NCBI GenBank assembly: GCA_018398765.1
Contig: JAHBMJ010002514.1
Span: 1-18,341, forward strand
Length of the DNA stretch: 18,341 bases
Direction: 5' to 3'
DNA from: Chromera velia
Taxonomy: Eukaryota > Sar > Chromeraceae
Part shown: piece by piece, positions 1 to 9,012 of the stretch
Layout: each line of letters opens with the position of its first letter
How positions within the stretch are numbered: position 1 is the first letter of the stretch
Notes under the pieces: generated by a model
Told to the model about the DNA's origin: nothing
Databases searched by the model: none
The model's input: the letters and a program-made list of their open reading frames with translations, nothing else
Made by a program: the position numbers and the translations under genes

Positions 1-125
1 GGAGTGTGGTGCAGTGGCTAGCTTGTTGTACGGGGCTCATATGGTATAAGAAGTTCTGTTATGCAAGGTTACTACTTCCAGGTACTCCCTTACAGACTTT
101 CATACGAAGGTTTGACTCACTGCTG
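1..125 (+). repeat. tRNA-like / possible SINE fragment at window edge
   Basis: The first bases contain a stretch resembling an RNA polymerase III A box (tggctagcttg, 15-25) and, about 85 bases on, a B-box-like stretch (ggtttgactca, 109-119). The bases ctcata near 36-41 resemble a tRNA anticodon loop. I cannot fold the segment into a full tRNA: no acceptor stem closes and the T arm does not pair. A tRNA-derived SINE or decayed tRNA pseudogene cut by the window edge is the most I would say. The promoter-like boxes could be chance. Confidence 0.25.
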
Positions 126-831
126 ACTGCATGCATGCGCGTAGCTTAATTGCATGGATGCAAATACGCTCGAACTGCGCGTATCTCGATACGGCCTGAC
201 ATGCTGCTTCGCGTACCGTTGCACGGCTGGCTAGCCTCACAACGTTACATAAACTTAAAAAGTAAGATTTTTTTTTCTAATGGTCTAATGGTCTAAAGTA
301 AGATTTTATAACTAATGGTCTGAAATCAGACTTTAAGCTTTATTTTACTTTTAAACTTTACCGATCATAAAGTAAATATTTCAAAATTTTGAAATTTTAA
401 AGAGTTTCTGATTCAATTTCATGTACGCTATACGGAAGGAAACGTAAGTAAGTAGATAAGTGCATACAAACAAAAGTGAGACTCTATATTTCAAATAATA
501 TTTTAACACACAAACTAATTCTATGTTTATTTCTTTCACTTTTTTTTCTTCTTTTGAGATATCGAACACATGCACAGGCAGGTCGGCAGGTAGGCGCAGG
601 CAAAGAGGCAGACAGATGGAGACAGCCTGGCACGCAGATAAACGGACAGACTATATAGTTTCTTTTTCTCTTTCTTTTTCTTTATGAAGACAACAGGTAA
701 AAAGAAAGAAAGAACAAAGACAAAAGAATAAAACCAACAATCAAACAGCGTAGGGAGGGGGCCCGAAAGGTGAGAGTTAAGCGCCCCTTGCCTCTACACC
801 TCCCGACAGACTTTCACGTGATCACTGGTTT
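126..831. other. Intergenic, AT-rich, no gene seen
   Basis: No convincing coding sequence is present. The short open frames here lack codon structure and recognisable motifs. Around 260-325 the phrase agtaagatttt followed by taatggtct appears twice, a small local duplication. From about 550 the sequence becomes rich in caggcag/cagacag and leads into the CAGA satellite region. Confidence 0.5.
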
Positions 832-1236
832 CAGACAGACAGACAGACTATATCGTCTTTTCTTTCCCTTTTTCTCATGCAGACAGACAGACAGACAAAC
901 AAACAGACAGACAAACAGACAGACAAACAGAAAGACAGACTATATGTTTCTTTTCTCCCGCCTTTTCTGATAGACCATATGTTTCTTCTTCTTCTCCCTC
1001 CTTTTCTTCATGAACACAACAGACAGACAGACAGACAGACAGACAGAAAAACAGACACACAAACAGGCAGACACAGACAGACAGACAGAACCTTCTTTTC
1101 ATTCTCCTCTGATTTCTTCTTTTCTTTTGCGCAAAACTGGAACGTGATTACTTCCATTTCCTTCTCTTCTCTTCTCTTCTCTTCTCTCTCTCTCTCTCTC
1201 TCTCATTCTCTTCCTTCCTTCCTTCCTTTCTTTCTT

Positions 1237-1283
<47 letters not shown>

Positions 1284-1362
1284 CTTTCGTTCTTTCGTTC
1301 TTTCTTTCTTTCTTTCTTTCTTTCTTTCGTTCTTTCTTTCTTTTGTTCTTTCTTTCTTTTGT

Positions 1363-1398
<36 letters not shown>

Positions 1399-1490
1399 TT
1401 GTTCTTTCTTGATTTATTTCTGTTCCTTCCCGTCTTTGAGACAGGCTGACAAACTATATCGTCTTTACAGACAGACAGACATTTTTTTTG
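640..1490 (+). repeat. CAGA/TTTC satellite-like region with a recurring CTATAT module
   Basis: CAGA-type tetranucleotide arrays occur at about 832-849, 880-941 and 1017-1090, and a long CT/TTTC tract at 1158-1415. CTATAT or a one-base variant follows a GACA-type stretch at 651, 848, 940, 975 and 1454, each time followed by a pyrimidine run, and in three cases by ttcatg/ttatga and acaacag. This looks like a degenerate higher-order repeat rather than simple slippage alone. Open frames across it encode only TDRQ- or LSFF-type runs and are not genes. Confidence 0.7.
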
Positions 1491-1865
1491 TTAGGACAGA
1501 AACAGGCAGGCCGACTGCCTGACTGTGTGGCTTCGTGGATTTTTTGTTTGGTCTTTTGTTCTGTTCACGTATTCAAAAGACAAAAAATAGACGGACAGTC
1601 AGAATCACGCGGAAAGGTTGTATAGATCGAAAAGCAAAGATAGATGCTCTACAAACCATGTGCCCATGCACCCATACGAACCATGATTATCATTCCGGGT
1701 GTTGAGAGTGGAAACCAGAAGCTGCAGAGACTCTGCTGCAATTACAAAGTCCACTCGTCTCTGTGACAAAGAGGTACAAATCTATTGACAGAGCTTGGGG
1801 CGGCAATGTGCAAAACGGCGAGAAAGCCGCAGAGATACCCAGGCGTTTCAAGGTTTTTCTCCCAA
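1491..1865. other. Intergenic stretch downstream of the coiled-coil gene
   Basis: I see no coding signal on either strand. It lies 3' of the minus-strand gene ending at 1866 and should hold that gene's 3' untranslated region and polyadenylation site, neither of which I can place. Confidence 0.4.
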
Positions 1866-2291
1866 TCATGCATTGTGTGCAACGAGCTGTCTTTGGTCTT
1901 GTTTGATGTGCTCAATGTTTTTCAAGTGCTTGTACCACCTCGCCTTTTCATACTCCGTGGCAGACTCAAAGTACCTTTTGACCTCTGCTAGCTGCTCTCT
2001 CTCGTGACGAGCTTTGATGTCAAAAAGTTCTGAGTGCGCCTTCTCAACGAGCTGCAGAGTCAAATCAATTTCCAAGATTGCATCCTCTACAGCGCGCAGG
2101 GCACAGACAGTGTCTACCCCAGGAGGAAACGGCTTTGTTTTTGAGGATTCTGCAATCTGCAAAAGCCAGTCTGGTTTCCACGTTTCCACACGGACAGACA
2201 TCGCCTCGTCCTGCTGTGTCGCCGTGTGCGGGGGGGATTTCAGTACTCCTTCCGAGGACGGAGATTGCCTTTTTAGTCGGTCGACCGACAT
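1866..2291 (-). CDS. Unrecognised small helical, probably coiled-coil protein
   Basis: This frame encodes 141 residues from the ATG at 2291. The N-terminal ~30 residues are polar and Ser/Thr/Pro rich, and probably disordered. From about residue 60 to the end it is highly charged and helix-favouring, with regularly spaced Leu/Ile/Val and segments such as DAILEIDLTLQLVEKAH and KNIEHIKQDQRQLVA, which looks like a coiled coil. I see no signal peptide, membrane segment or catalytic motif and do not recognise the family. The frame stays open upstream of the ATG to a TAG near 2417, and a pyrimidine-rich stretch ending in CAG near 2370 could be a splice acceptor. The true start may therefore lie in an upstream exon. 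The opposite strand is also open here but its peptide is compositionally poor. Confidence 0.5.
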   Translation of the reverse strand: MSVDRLKRQSPSSEGVLKSPPHTATQQDEAMSVRVETWKPDWLLQIAESSKTKPFPPGVDTVCALRAVEDAILEIDLTLQLVEKAHSELFDIKARHEREQLAEVKRYFESATEYEKARWYKHLKNIEHIKQDQRQLVAHNA

Positions 2292-3298
2292 AGACAAATG
2301 GTTTGTGGAGATTCTGAGCTGAAGCACTTCCCGAATATCAGAGCTTCGAAGACTCAGAGATTGCTGCGCCTCTGGCAGAAGACAGTCTATGTTCCGCGGC
2401 GCGCGGATACTCTATTGACTTCCCTCAGCAAGTGCACCTATGTATTGCACAACAGGTGGTAAACAGAGTGACGAGCTGTTTAAACTGAGTAGTGTAGACG
2501 TCTTGTACATGAGACTTCTCCTCTTCACATTTGAAGCATGCATCACTGCGAGACACTGAGACCAGGCCACTCCAATGGCGTCCACAGCAACAATGATTGA
2601 AGGGGAAGCAAAACGTGCTTGAAATCCATATGATTCAAATGCTTCAAGCTGACGCCTGGACGTACAGCTCCCGGTCTAGCCGGCAAGTCCTTCATGGCAT
2701 ATGCATGCATGCACCTATATAGCAGTATAATTAATGCAAGGACTTCTCAGTTAAAGTCTGTCACATACTAAGTCAACCTGCAACACGTGAGCAACACGTT
2801 GCATGCGCAACACTTTCATAATTGCAACACATGCATGTGCGCGGGGTCCCGCGGGCGGGGCGCAGGGTCGGGCCCATGCAGCAATCGCGCGCGCGCGCGC
2901 GCTCTCGGCGCATGGAGAGCGAGACGCGCAATCTGACGTCAAAAGTCGTACGTACTGAGCAACAGACCGAAGTTAGGCTTGCATGATCGAACAGGATCGA
3001 ACTCAACCATCAGAAGAGGACAGATCGAACACAACTTTGACTCAGCAACTCTACATCCAGTAACCAAAAGGTCCAAGACCCTTTCTCATTGGCTTTTGTG
3101 CGTTAACTTTCGTGTCTCATTAGAGAAGAGGCCGGCGTGTGATCTCAGCAACAGGACATCGCGATTTCGCTCTACTCTCGTCTTTTCTTCAAGGGCAGCG
3201 AAGGCCCTCGCGTTCTACTTCGAGAACTGACTCAGACTGCAAAGCAGCATCGGAGTCCTTCCTTCTTGTTCAACTCTACTCAGCGCCTTTCAACAAGA
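2292..3298. other. Divergent intergenic region between the coiled-coil gene and cytidine deaminase
   Basis: This ~1-kb region separates two divergent genes and should hold both promoters, though I cannot name a core element. It contains a gcatgcatgcatgcac stretch near 2700-2713 and a 16-base alternating GC run at about 2887-2902 inside a GC-rich patch (2838-2935), the sort of CpG-rich patch sometimes found upstream of genes. The open frames at 2751-3230 show no protein-like features. Confidence 0.4.
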
Positions 3299-3796
3299 AT
3301 GGATAACTCACTCAGCAAAGCCGACAGGTTTGACGAGCAACGCCTGATCCAGAACGCCATTCTCGCATCAGAGAAGGCTTACTGCCCCTACTCAAAGTTT
3401 CCTGTTGGTGCCTGCCTCGTGACAGACATAGGCGAGTTCACGGGATGCAACGTTGAGAACTGCGCTCTGCCCTCCGGCCTCTGCGCTGAGAGGACAGCAG
3501 TGGTCAAGGCCATCAGCGAAGGGGCAACAAAGTTCCACGCAATCGCCGTCGCGTGTCCCCAACTTCGAGGCTTCGCAAGTCCCTGCGGGGCATGTCGCCA
3601 GGTTCTTTCCGAGTTTGGTAACTACCCTGTCTTTCTCGCCAACGTGAAAGAGGACGGAACGTGGACCGTGAAGACGACCAGCGTTGGTGAACTGCTCCCT
3701 ATGGCGTTCGGTCCCAGCGACCTGACGACTATGGATGCGGACCACTCGGCAAGAAAGATGGATCACACCGAAGTCGAACGGCTGCGGGGGGATTGA
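3299..3796 (+). CDS. CDA: Cytidine deaminase (pyrimidine salvage)
   Basis: This encodes a 165-residue homotetrameric-type cytidine deaminase, which hydrolytically deaminates cytidine and deoxycytidine to uridine and deoxyuridine in pyrimidine salvage, probably in the cytosol. The family signature is complete. YCPYSKFPVGA (residues 28-38) and GCNVENC (49-55) build the substrate pocket. C62-A63-E64-R65 supplies a zinc cysteine and the proton-shuttle glutamate, and PCGACRQVLSEF (95-106) gives the other two zinc ligands, C96 and C99. LLPMAFGPSDL is the usual C-terminal motif. A hydrophilic tail of ~25 residues makes it slightly longer than the ~130-146 residues typical of the family. I chose the ATG at 3299 because the open frame upstream has no earlier ATG. 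No intron interrupts it, unlike the TMEM65 gene. It is divergent from the coiled-coil gene. There is no sign of damage. Confidence 0.96.
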   Translation: MDNSLSKADRFDEQRLIQNAILASEKAYCPYSKFPVGACLVTDIGEFTGCNVENCALPSGLCAERTAVVKAISEGATKFHAIAVACPQLRGFASPCGACRQVLSEFGNYPVFLANVKEDGTWTVKTTSVGELLPMAFGPSDLTTMDADHSARKMDHTEVERLRGD

Positions 3797-5707
3797 AGTG
3801 GCAGTGAATGACGAGCAAGTAGACGGACAGAGAGTGCATGAGTGTGGGGACAGATTGGCCGGCAGTGGTCCTCGATCGATGCGGGTGTTTTTTGTCATTC
3901 TCTATTATTGATTCTCTTTGGCGCAGACCTTCTGGCAGGTTCTGTGCATTTGTACAACACTCTACTCTCTCTGTCTGTCTGCAAGTGGGGAAATGGGCAG
4001 CCGGCTCGGTCTGCATCCATCCAGGCTTCGACTTGTAGATTGATTGACTTGCGTTGAAAGAAGGTACCCACCATCGCTTGTTCTGTATTAATACATGTAG
4101 TCTTGAGCCTGCCTGGCAGCGATGCGTGTGAGAGCGTTTGGTGGAGCCTTCTTCGTACGTCTGTATAGCAGCTGAATGCAATGCAAAACGTCAAAGAACG
4201 CTTGCCTCCATGCAGCGCGATGCGTTGGCAATGCAAATGCAATTCGTACAGGTACCGAATTCGCTGAGCGACCGAACAGTTTGCAGTGTTTTTGTCTTTG
4301 TGTGTCCTCAGTTGTACTTTTCCCCCTTTGCTTTCTTTTCCCTTCAATCGTCAGATCGGTCTATGCGTTCCTCCTTTCCTTCCTTCTTCTTGCACTGCCC
4401 GAAGGAGACCCGACAGGGTAAACAAAGTGAGAGAGCGAGTGAGAAAGTGCGCTTCCGCTTCGGTGGAAGTGAAGCCACGTTCTCATTTCATCAGCATGCA
4501 GGCCCCATTTCTTCCTTCAATGAACGAATCGATCGATCGATCGATTGAGGGCAGGAAGAAGAGCGAAGCGCAAAACGGTTTCGGGAGGTCGTAAAGAGTG
4601 GTTAATATTCTTCTTCTTCTTCTCTTCTCTCATTACTCTCTTATGATTTTGTCTTATTACTTCCTCTCCCTCTTCGACTTCTTCCTGAAGTACCCGCGAC
4701 TTTTTGGCACAAAAAATCTTGAAAAACGGGGATCTGGAAAGAAAGAAGAAGCGACAGAAAGAAATTTTTTCCTTCCAGAGAGAAAAGAGGCCCGGGGGAC
4801 AGAGAATGTCTCTCAATTGCCACCAGCGTGCTCCTCCGATGTGAGGTCTTTCCAATCATTTGTTTAATTGGCCGTTCATTCACTCATTCATTCAGCCAGC
4901 CAGCCAGACAGTCAGTCAGTCATAAGAAAATTCACTTGTTCGTTCCGTTCAAAGACTTTGTCCATCCATCCATTCTTTCATTCACTCACTCACTCATTCA
5001 TTCACTCATTCATTCATTCATTCATTCCTTTCTTCCTTGACTGTTTTCACTCCCAAATTCAATCGACCTGACTGTTTTTCGGGTCGTGTATCATCCGTCA
5101 TGTATCCTTTTCGAGTTTTGGTTAGCGGGGGCGGGGACTGTTGAATGAATCTGATTCTGTTGACATGCACCTGGACTGTCTCGTTTCTTTTTTGGGTGAG
5201 CCGTTTTGGCTCTCTATGCCGTGCAGATTCATTCATTTACTGCATGGATGGGTGGGTGGGTCATGCAAGTTAGTTAGACGAAGAAAGGTTAATTCTTTTC
5301 CCCCGGTCCGATTGGGATTCATCCTCCCTCGATCATCGCGACTAGGATTGCGATCAGTCTGACGTTGTCACAATAGTTGGGCTGTATGCGTGAATTTGGG
5401 CTGGATTTCTTGCACTGCCCTGTACTTTTAGTCCTCTCTGTTATCTTTTCTCTGTTGTCTTCTCTCTGTGTGTGCCTTTTTGCAATGCATCTGGTAATGC
5501 ATTCGTGCCAGTGTTCAAATTGATTCTGAAACCAGGAATCGATCGATAATTTTTGGATCGCTTTTTTGTCTGTATACCTGGTGGTTGGGCTTCTACTGCT
5601 TCAAATTAAAGCTTTCTCGATCAGTTGATTTGGGATTGAGTTTTAGATCGAGTGTTTGAGAACAAGAACGTGGTTAAACAATGGAACGGACCCGGCGGAC
5701 CGATCGA
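3797..5707. other. Long intergenic region with microsatellites, no gene seen
   Basis: This is the 3' flank of cytidine deaminase. It includes a GATC tandem at 4528-4545, pyrimidine-rich TTC stretches near 4606-4680, and an array of attc/actc/agtc/agcc tetranucleotides at 4873-5035. Several open frames of 60-150 codons occur on both strands, but they follow the tetranucleotide composition and show no domain, conserved motif or splice context, so I do not call genes. Confidence 0.55.
4873..5035 (+). repeat. ATTC/ACTC/AGTC/AGCC compound tetranucleotide repeat
   Basis: Two blocks of cattc, cactc, gccag and cagtc tetranucleotides (about 4873-4922 and 4961-5033) are separated by ~40 bases of non-repetitive sequence. 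The units differ by one base, as expected from point mutation spreading through a slippage array. Confidence 0.85.
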
Positions 5708-5973
5708 TAGTGACCAGGTTTGATTTGATAGATTTGAATTTGATTTGATTTGATTTGATTTGAGGTTACGGCTCTAGATTTGCAAATCTAGGCGGATTTG
5801 AGGTTGAATTTGAAGTTAAACTTCATAAGGTCCCAAACATGCGAGCTCTCCTAGTTTTTATCAATAACAACTCACAATTTTATGTTTTTGAAGAAATGAT
5901 TCGATTTGAAACAACTTTGAAGCAATTTTTTTAAGCAAATAGTATAATACTTTATTTTGTTAAGATGTGTTTT

Positions 5974-6939
5974 TATTTGTTGAAGGCTTGGAAAAGGTGC
6001 ACCTTAGAAAAGGTGCAAACCAAGAAGTTGCACCAGATGCACCTGTTTTACACCAGATGCACCTGTTTTGCACCTGATTGAATGGAATTGGGTGAAAAGT
6101 GTCAGCGTCATGGCTATGCAACGCGCCGCGGCCCCGCCCCTGCAGCTCTGTGTGGCCCCAAACGCGCGTCATGGCCATGCTTCTTTCTCTTCTTCTTCTT
6201 TCTCTTCTTCCTCTTTTTTGTCCTCTGTTGTCATTTTATGTGGGGGGGTGAGCTAGGGGGTGAGTGAAGAAGAGAGCTAGGGTATGACGGGGCTGGGCTC
6301 TGAGCCTTGAGATCAGGCCCTCACTTATCCTCACTTGTCCTTGCTCAGAAGAAAAATGCAAATTAAAAAAAGTCTTCTTTTATTTTATTTTTTCTTCTTT
6401 TTCTTTTTTATGAAAATGCACCATTTGTGGTTGCTTTCTTCATGAGTTTGCTCCAAAGGGGCATCATGCAGTTTGAAGGTTTTATGGACCGTATAGGGAC
6501 AGAACTCAACTACAGTGCAGCACACAACCGGCGCCAAACATATTCAAACATTGGACAGGTGAAAAACGTTGCTTAAATTGAGAAAAGAAACCCAGAAAGA
6601 GACCGAAGTCATGAGACAGTTAGAGACATATAGTCTTTAATTATCATATTTTTTATGTTTGCTTTTTATCGCCTTTTCACTGATATTTCTAGTGATATTT
6701 TAAGTTGTTTCGCATAGTAAAAATCAATGTAGCAAATCTATATCATAAAAAGCTTTTAGGCCTTGATTGAGGCGCCTTTTAGCCGTTAGAAATACTAGAA
6801 ATCAACCCTAGAAACCTAGCTTTTATAGGGTAAACGGTGCACCTTATTTTGCACCTGTTTTGCACCTGATTTAAGGTGTAAACTTGTTTTTATACCAGCA
6901 CCAGCACCTTATGCACCTTTTTCCAGCCTTATATTTGTT
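5974..6939. mobile_element. hAT-like MITE nested in the outer element (5982-6931)
   Basis: A perfect 8-bp duplication, tatttgtt, flanks the element (5974-5981 and 6932-6939). The ends are gaaggcttggaaaaggtgca on the left and, read inward from the right, taaggctggaaaaaggtgca. The TAAGG terminus fits the hAT YARNG pattern, with the first base of the left end altered. Subterminal copies of ggtgca/tgcacc (for example near 5996, 6013, 6038, 6057, 6838 and 6853) occur in both orientations. The interior has no protein-like frame. Its position inside the 5708-10151 element shows that it inserted later. Confidence 0.8.
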
Positions 6940-7129
6940 ATTGTTATGTTGAGACCGTCGTGGAATACGGTCTTGTGCAAAGGGGACGTGTTATGTTAAG
7001 CTTTACATATTGTACTTAGTCTCCTAGAGATTAAGTTGCAGGGTATGTCTGGACAGTACGCTTAACTACGGTATCATAACCAAATATTTAGATCTATTCG
7101 GATCGGTGCATTATTTGGGTATGGAAAAT

Positions 7130-7290
7130 CGGTCTCCCCCCTCGAGGTTTGGGAGGGGGGGGGGAGCGTGGCCGATGGTCCCTCCTTACGGGAGCGCCTA
7201 CGGAGGGGCGCAGGGGCTACGTCCTAGGGGGGAAATGGTGGAACACAAGGGGAGGGACTGGGGGTAGTGGGGGGTTCCAACGAGAAAATG
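7130..7290 (+). other. GC-rich, G-run-rich block inside the AT-rich element
   Basis: In an otherwise AT-rich island, this ~160-bp block contains ctcccccctcgaggtttggg followed by a run of 11 or more G, then repeated GGGG runs up to 7275. The C run and G run form an inverted repeat around ctcgaggtt (7135-7164). Several G runs lie within short reach of each other, so a G-quadruplex is possible. It may be a remnant of the element's own promoter or captured host DNA. Confidence 0.5.
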
Positions 7291-7554
7291 GGGCGACTCT
7301 TAGTAAATGATGACCACTTGACAACAGTAAGCCCTCTTGTCTCGTCTTCTGTTTCTCTTTCTTTTCTTTTTCCCTCTTTTTCTTCTTCTTCCTTCAAGTT
7401 GCCTTTCCTACAAGAGCCGATTATTCGTGTTGCAAAAGTTGCAGTTACAACCGATTATTCAGATCCGGTCTACCGGGCAGATGCTATACTAGGCTGCACA
7501 ATGAATCGAATACATGCTCTACCGGGCATTCTGAATGAAAAAGCAAAATCATGA
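7288..7554 (+). CDS. Possible two-exon gene fragment inside the transposon, unrecognised
   Basis: A short frame from ATG 7288 to TGA 7554 contains what looks like a good intron: donor GTAAGC at 7327, a long pyrimidine tract, and acceptor cttcaag ending at 7398. The predicted intron is 72 nt, a multiple of three with no stop, so the frame reads through whether or not it is spliced. The second exon would encode IIRVAKVAVTTDYSDPVYRA and about 30 more residues ending in NEKAKS. The Ser/Phe-rich run in the unspliced product comes from the pyrimidine tract, which favours its being intronic. I do not recognise the peptide. It could be captured host sequence, a remnant of a transposon gene, or chance. 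Confidence 0.25.
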   Translation: MGRLLVNDDHLTTVSPLVSSSVSLSFLFPSFSSSSFKLPFLQEPIIRVAKVAVTTDYSDPVYRADAILGCTMNRIHALPGILNEKAKS

Positions 7555-7916
7555 AATGGAAAGCAAACAATTGAAATTGAAGTGTAAAAAGTGAACGTCC
7601 AATATCAACAGTCATGACGATTTACGAACTCATGAATCGAACCTTTGAATAAAACTCCATTGAACTGTTAAGAGCCCTTCAGATCTCTACCGACCTTTAA
7701 CAGTATAGTCCTAACTAAGTCTGTTCCTCTCTGACACGAAGTCAAAGTAGGACAGATCATTATTATGTTAAAGTCACCTTTGTAATAACTAAAACGGGGG
7801 GTCTGGGGGGCAGAGGCCCCCAGGGCATAAATTGGAAGTTAAAAGTAAGATTTGAAGTAGATTTAATAGTTAGTTAGTTAGTTAGAGGATGCTTAACCCT
7901 AGCTAGGCGACGCACA

Positions 7917-8133
7917 GTGGTAAAAAAAAAAAAAGAATAGACATGTCGAGATTTTTTTTTTCTTTTTTTTTTTTTTTAGTCTAGTGGTCAAAGGTCCAAG
8001 CAAACTTAGCAAAGGTAGGTTTTGTAGTTAGATGTGTTTTTGTTATATGTTTAGCACTTCTAATAAAATAATAGAAAAGAAAATATAAAAGATTAGGCTT
8101 CTCCAGATTTTTTTTTCTTTTTTTTTATCACTG
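7917..8133. mobile_element. 217-bp segment present in only one arm of the foldback element
   Basis: The right arm reads tgtgcgtcgcctag joined directly to the arm sequence (cgcacaccctatc on the arm strand). In the left arm the same join is interrupted between 7916 and 8134 by 217 bases. The segment's ends are imperfect inverted repeats: cagtggtaaaaaa at 7915 and, inward from the right, cagtgataaaaaa at 8133. CAGTG fits a hAT terminus, but I see no 8-bp duplication. It is either a small later insertion that lost its duplication or a deletion from the right arm. Confidence 0.45.
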
Positions 8134-8679
8134 CCCTATCAAATTGAGACAAATGGAACAAGAAAATGGTTAAAAATTAACCATTCAGGTCTCAATTTTC
8201 ATTTTTGGTACACCTCAGTTTCATGAAAAATATTTATCATACAAGTCTCAAAACTAGTGCGCCTAACTCAATTTTAATACTTTAATGTTATCACTAACTT
8301 TGAAGCTCTTAAAGAAAAGATTTTTCATACTTTTTACCATTTATCATTTTTTGTAATCAAAAAAAAAAGAATTGGTACATAATTTTTTCCTATACAAAAA
8401 AAATGGTGAATCTATTTTTTTTTTTGTATGAATTGGTAATCATTTTTTTTTTATGGGTTTAGTTGTTCTTTAGGCTTCTAGTGAGTGGACAAATGTAGAA
8501 ATAGTAAAAAAAGATACGTGTCACTAGAAAAAAACAATATATCAAACATATTTTTTGAGAAATTATAAGTATATATATAAGTAATAATTGAAATAAATAT
8601 ATTTTGATTTATATATATTGTATGACATTATCAATCAATCAATTAACAGTGTCCTTCTCTTTGTTTTCTCTTTGTTTCG

Positions 8680-9012
8680 GCCCTTCTTTTTGTTTGTTTC
8701 GGCTTCTGCACTCGTTCTTTTATTAAGTCTCTCTTCTCTTTAAAGAGGCTTCTACTAATTCAGAAAGAGGAGGAGGAAGACGAGGAAGAGGAGGGAGGGG
8801 GAGAAAGGGGAATGAGAGCAGGGGGAATGAAGTTAACGTTTCTTTGCATGCATCCTTCTGTACAAAATCTGATGTCTTCTTGCATCTTAGTTGCAATGCA
8901 CTCGTTCTTTTGTAAAGCCCCTCTTTCCTGCCCTTCTCTTTGTTTATTTCGGCTTCTGCACTCGTTCTTTTATTAAGTCTCTCTTCTCTTTAAAGAGGCT
9001 TCTACTAATTCA
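8680..9012 (+). repeat. Pair of ~83-bp direct repeats in the foldback loop
   Basis: The block 8680-8762 recurs at 8930-9012, offset by exactly 250 bases. The last ~62 bases, including ggcttctgcactcgttc and ctttaaagaggcttctact, are identical and the first ~20 differ at two places. Between the copies lies an A/G-rich stretch (aggaggaggaagacgaggaa, 8767-8820) and a second, diverged partial copy of ctcgttctttt near 8901-8912. The unit looks like a recent segmental duplication inside the transposon loop. Confidence 0.85.

Noticed and set aside
877-1449. Long open frames on both strands through CAGA/TTTC repeats
   Set aside because: The translations are only TDRQ, SVCL or SFFL runs dictated by the tetranucleotide period; there is no non-repetitive protein.
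2014-2322. Plus-strand frames opposite the coiled-coil gene
   Set aside because: They overlap the more protein-like minus-strand frame, are Ser/Cys-rich without structure and have no motif.
3392-3898. Minus-strand frame opposite cytidine deaminase
   Set aside because: It is a shadow of the certain plus-strand enzyme.
4873-5035. CRISPR-like spaced repeats
   Set aside because: The units are four bases long without unique spacers; this is a eukaryotic microsatellite.
4138-5071. Overlapping 60-150-codon frames on both strands downstream of cytidine deaminase
   Set aside because: They follow TTC and ATTC repeats, overlap one another in several frames and show no domain or splice context.
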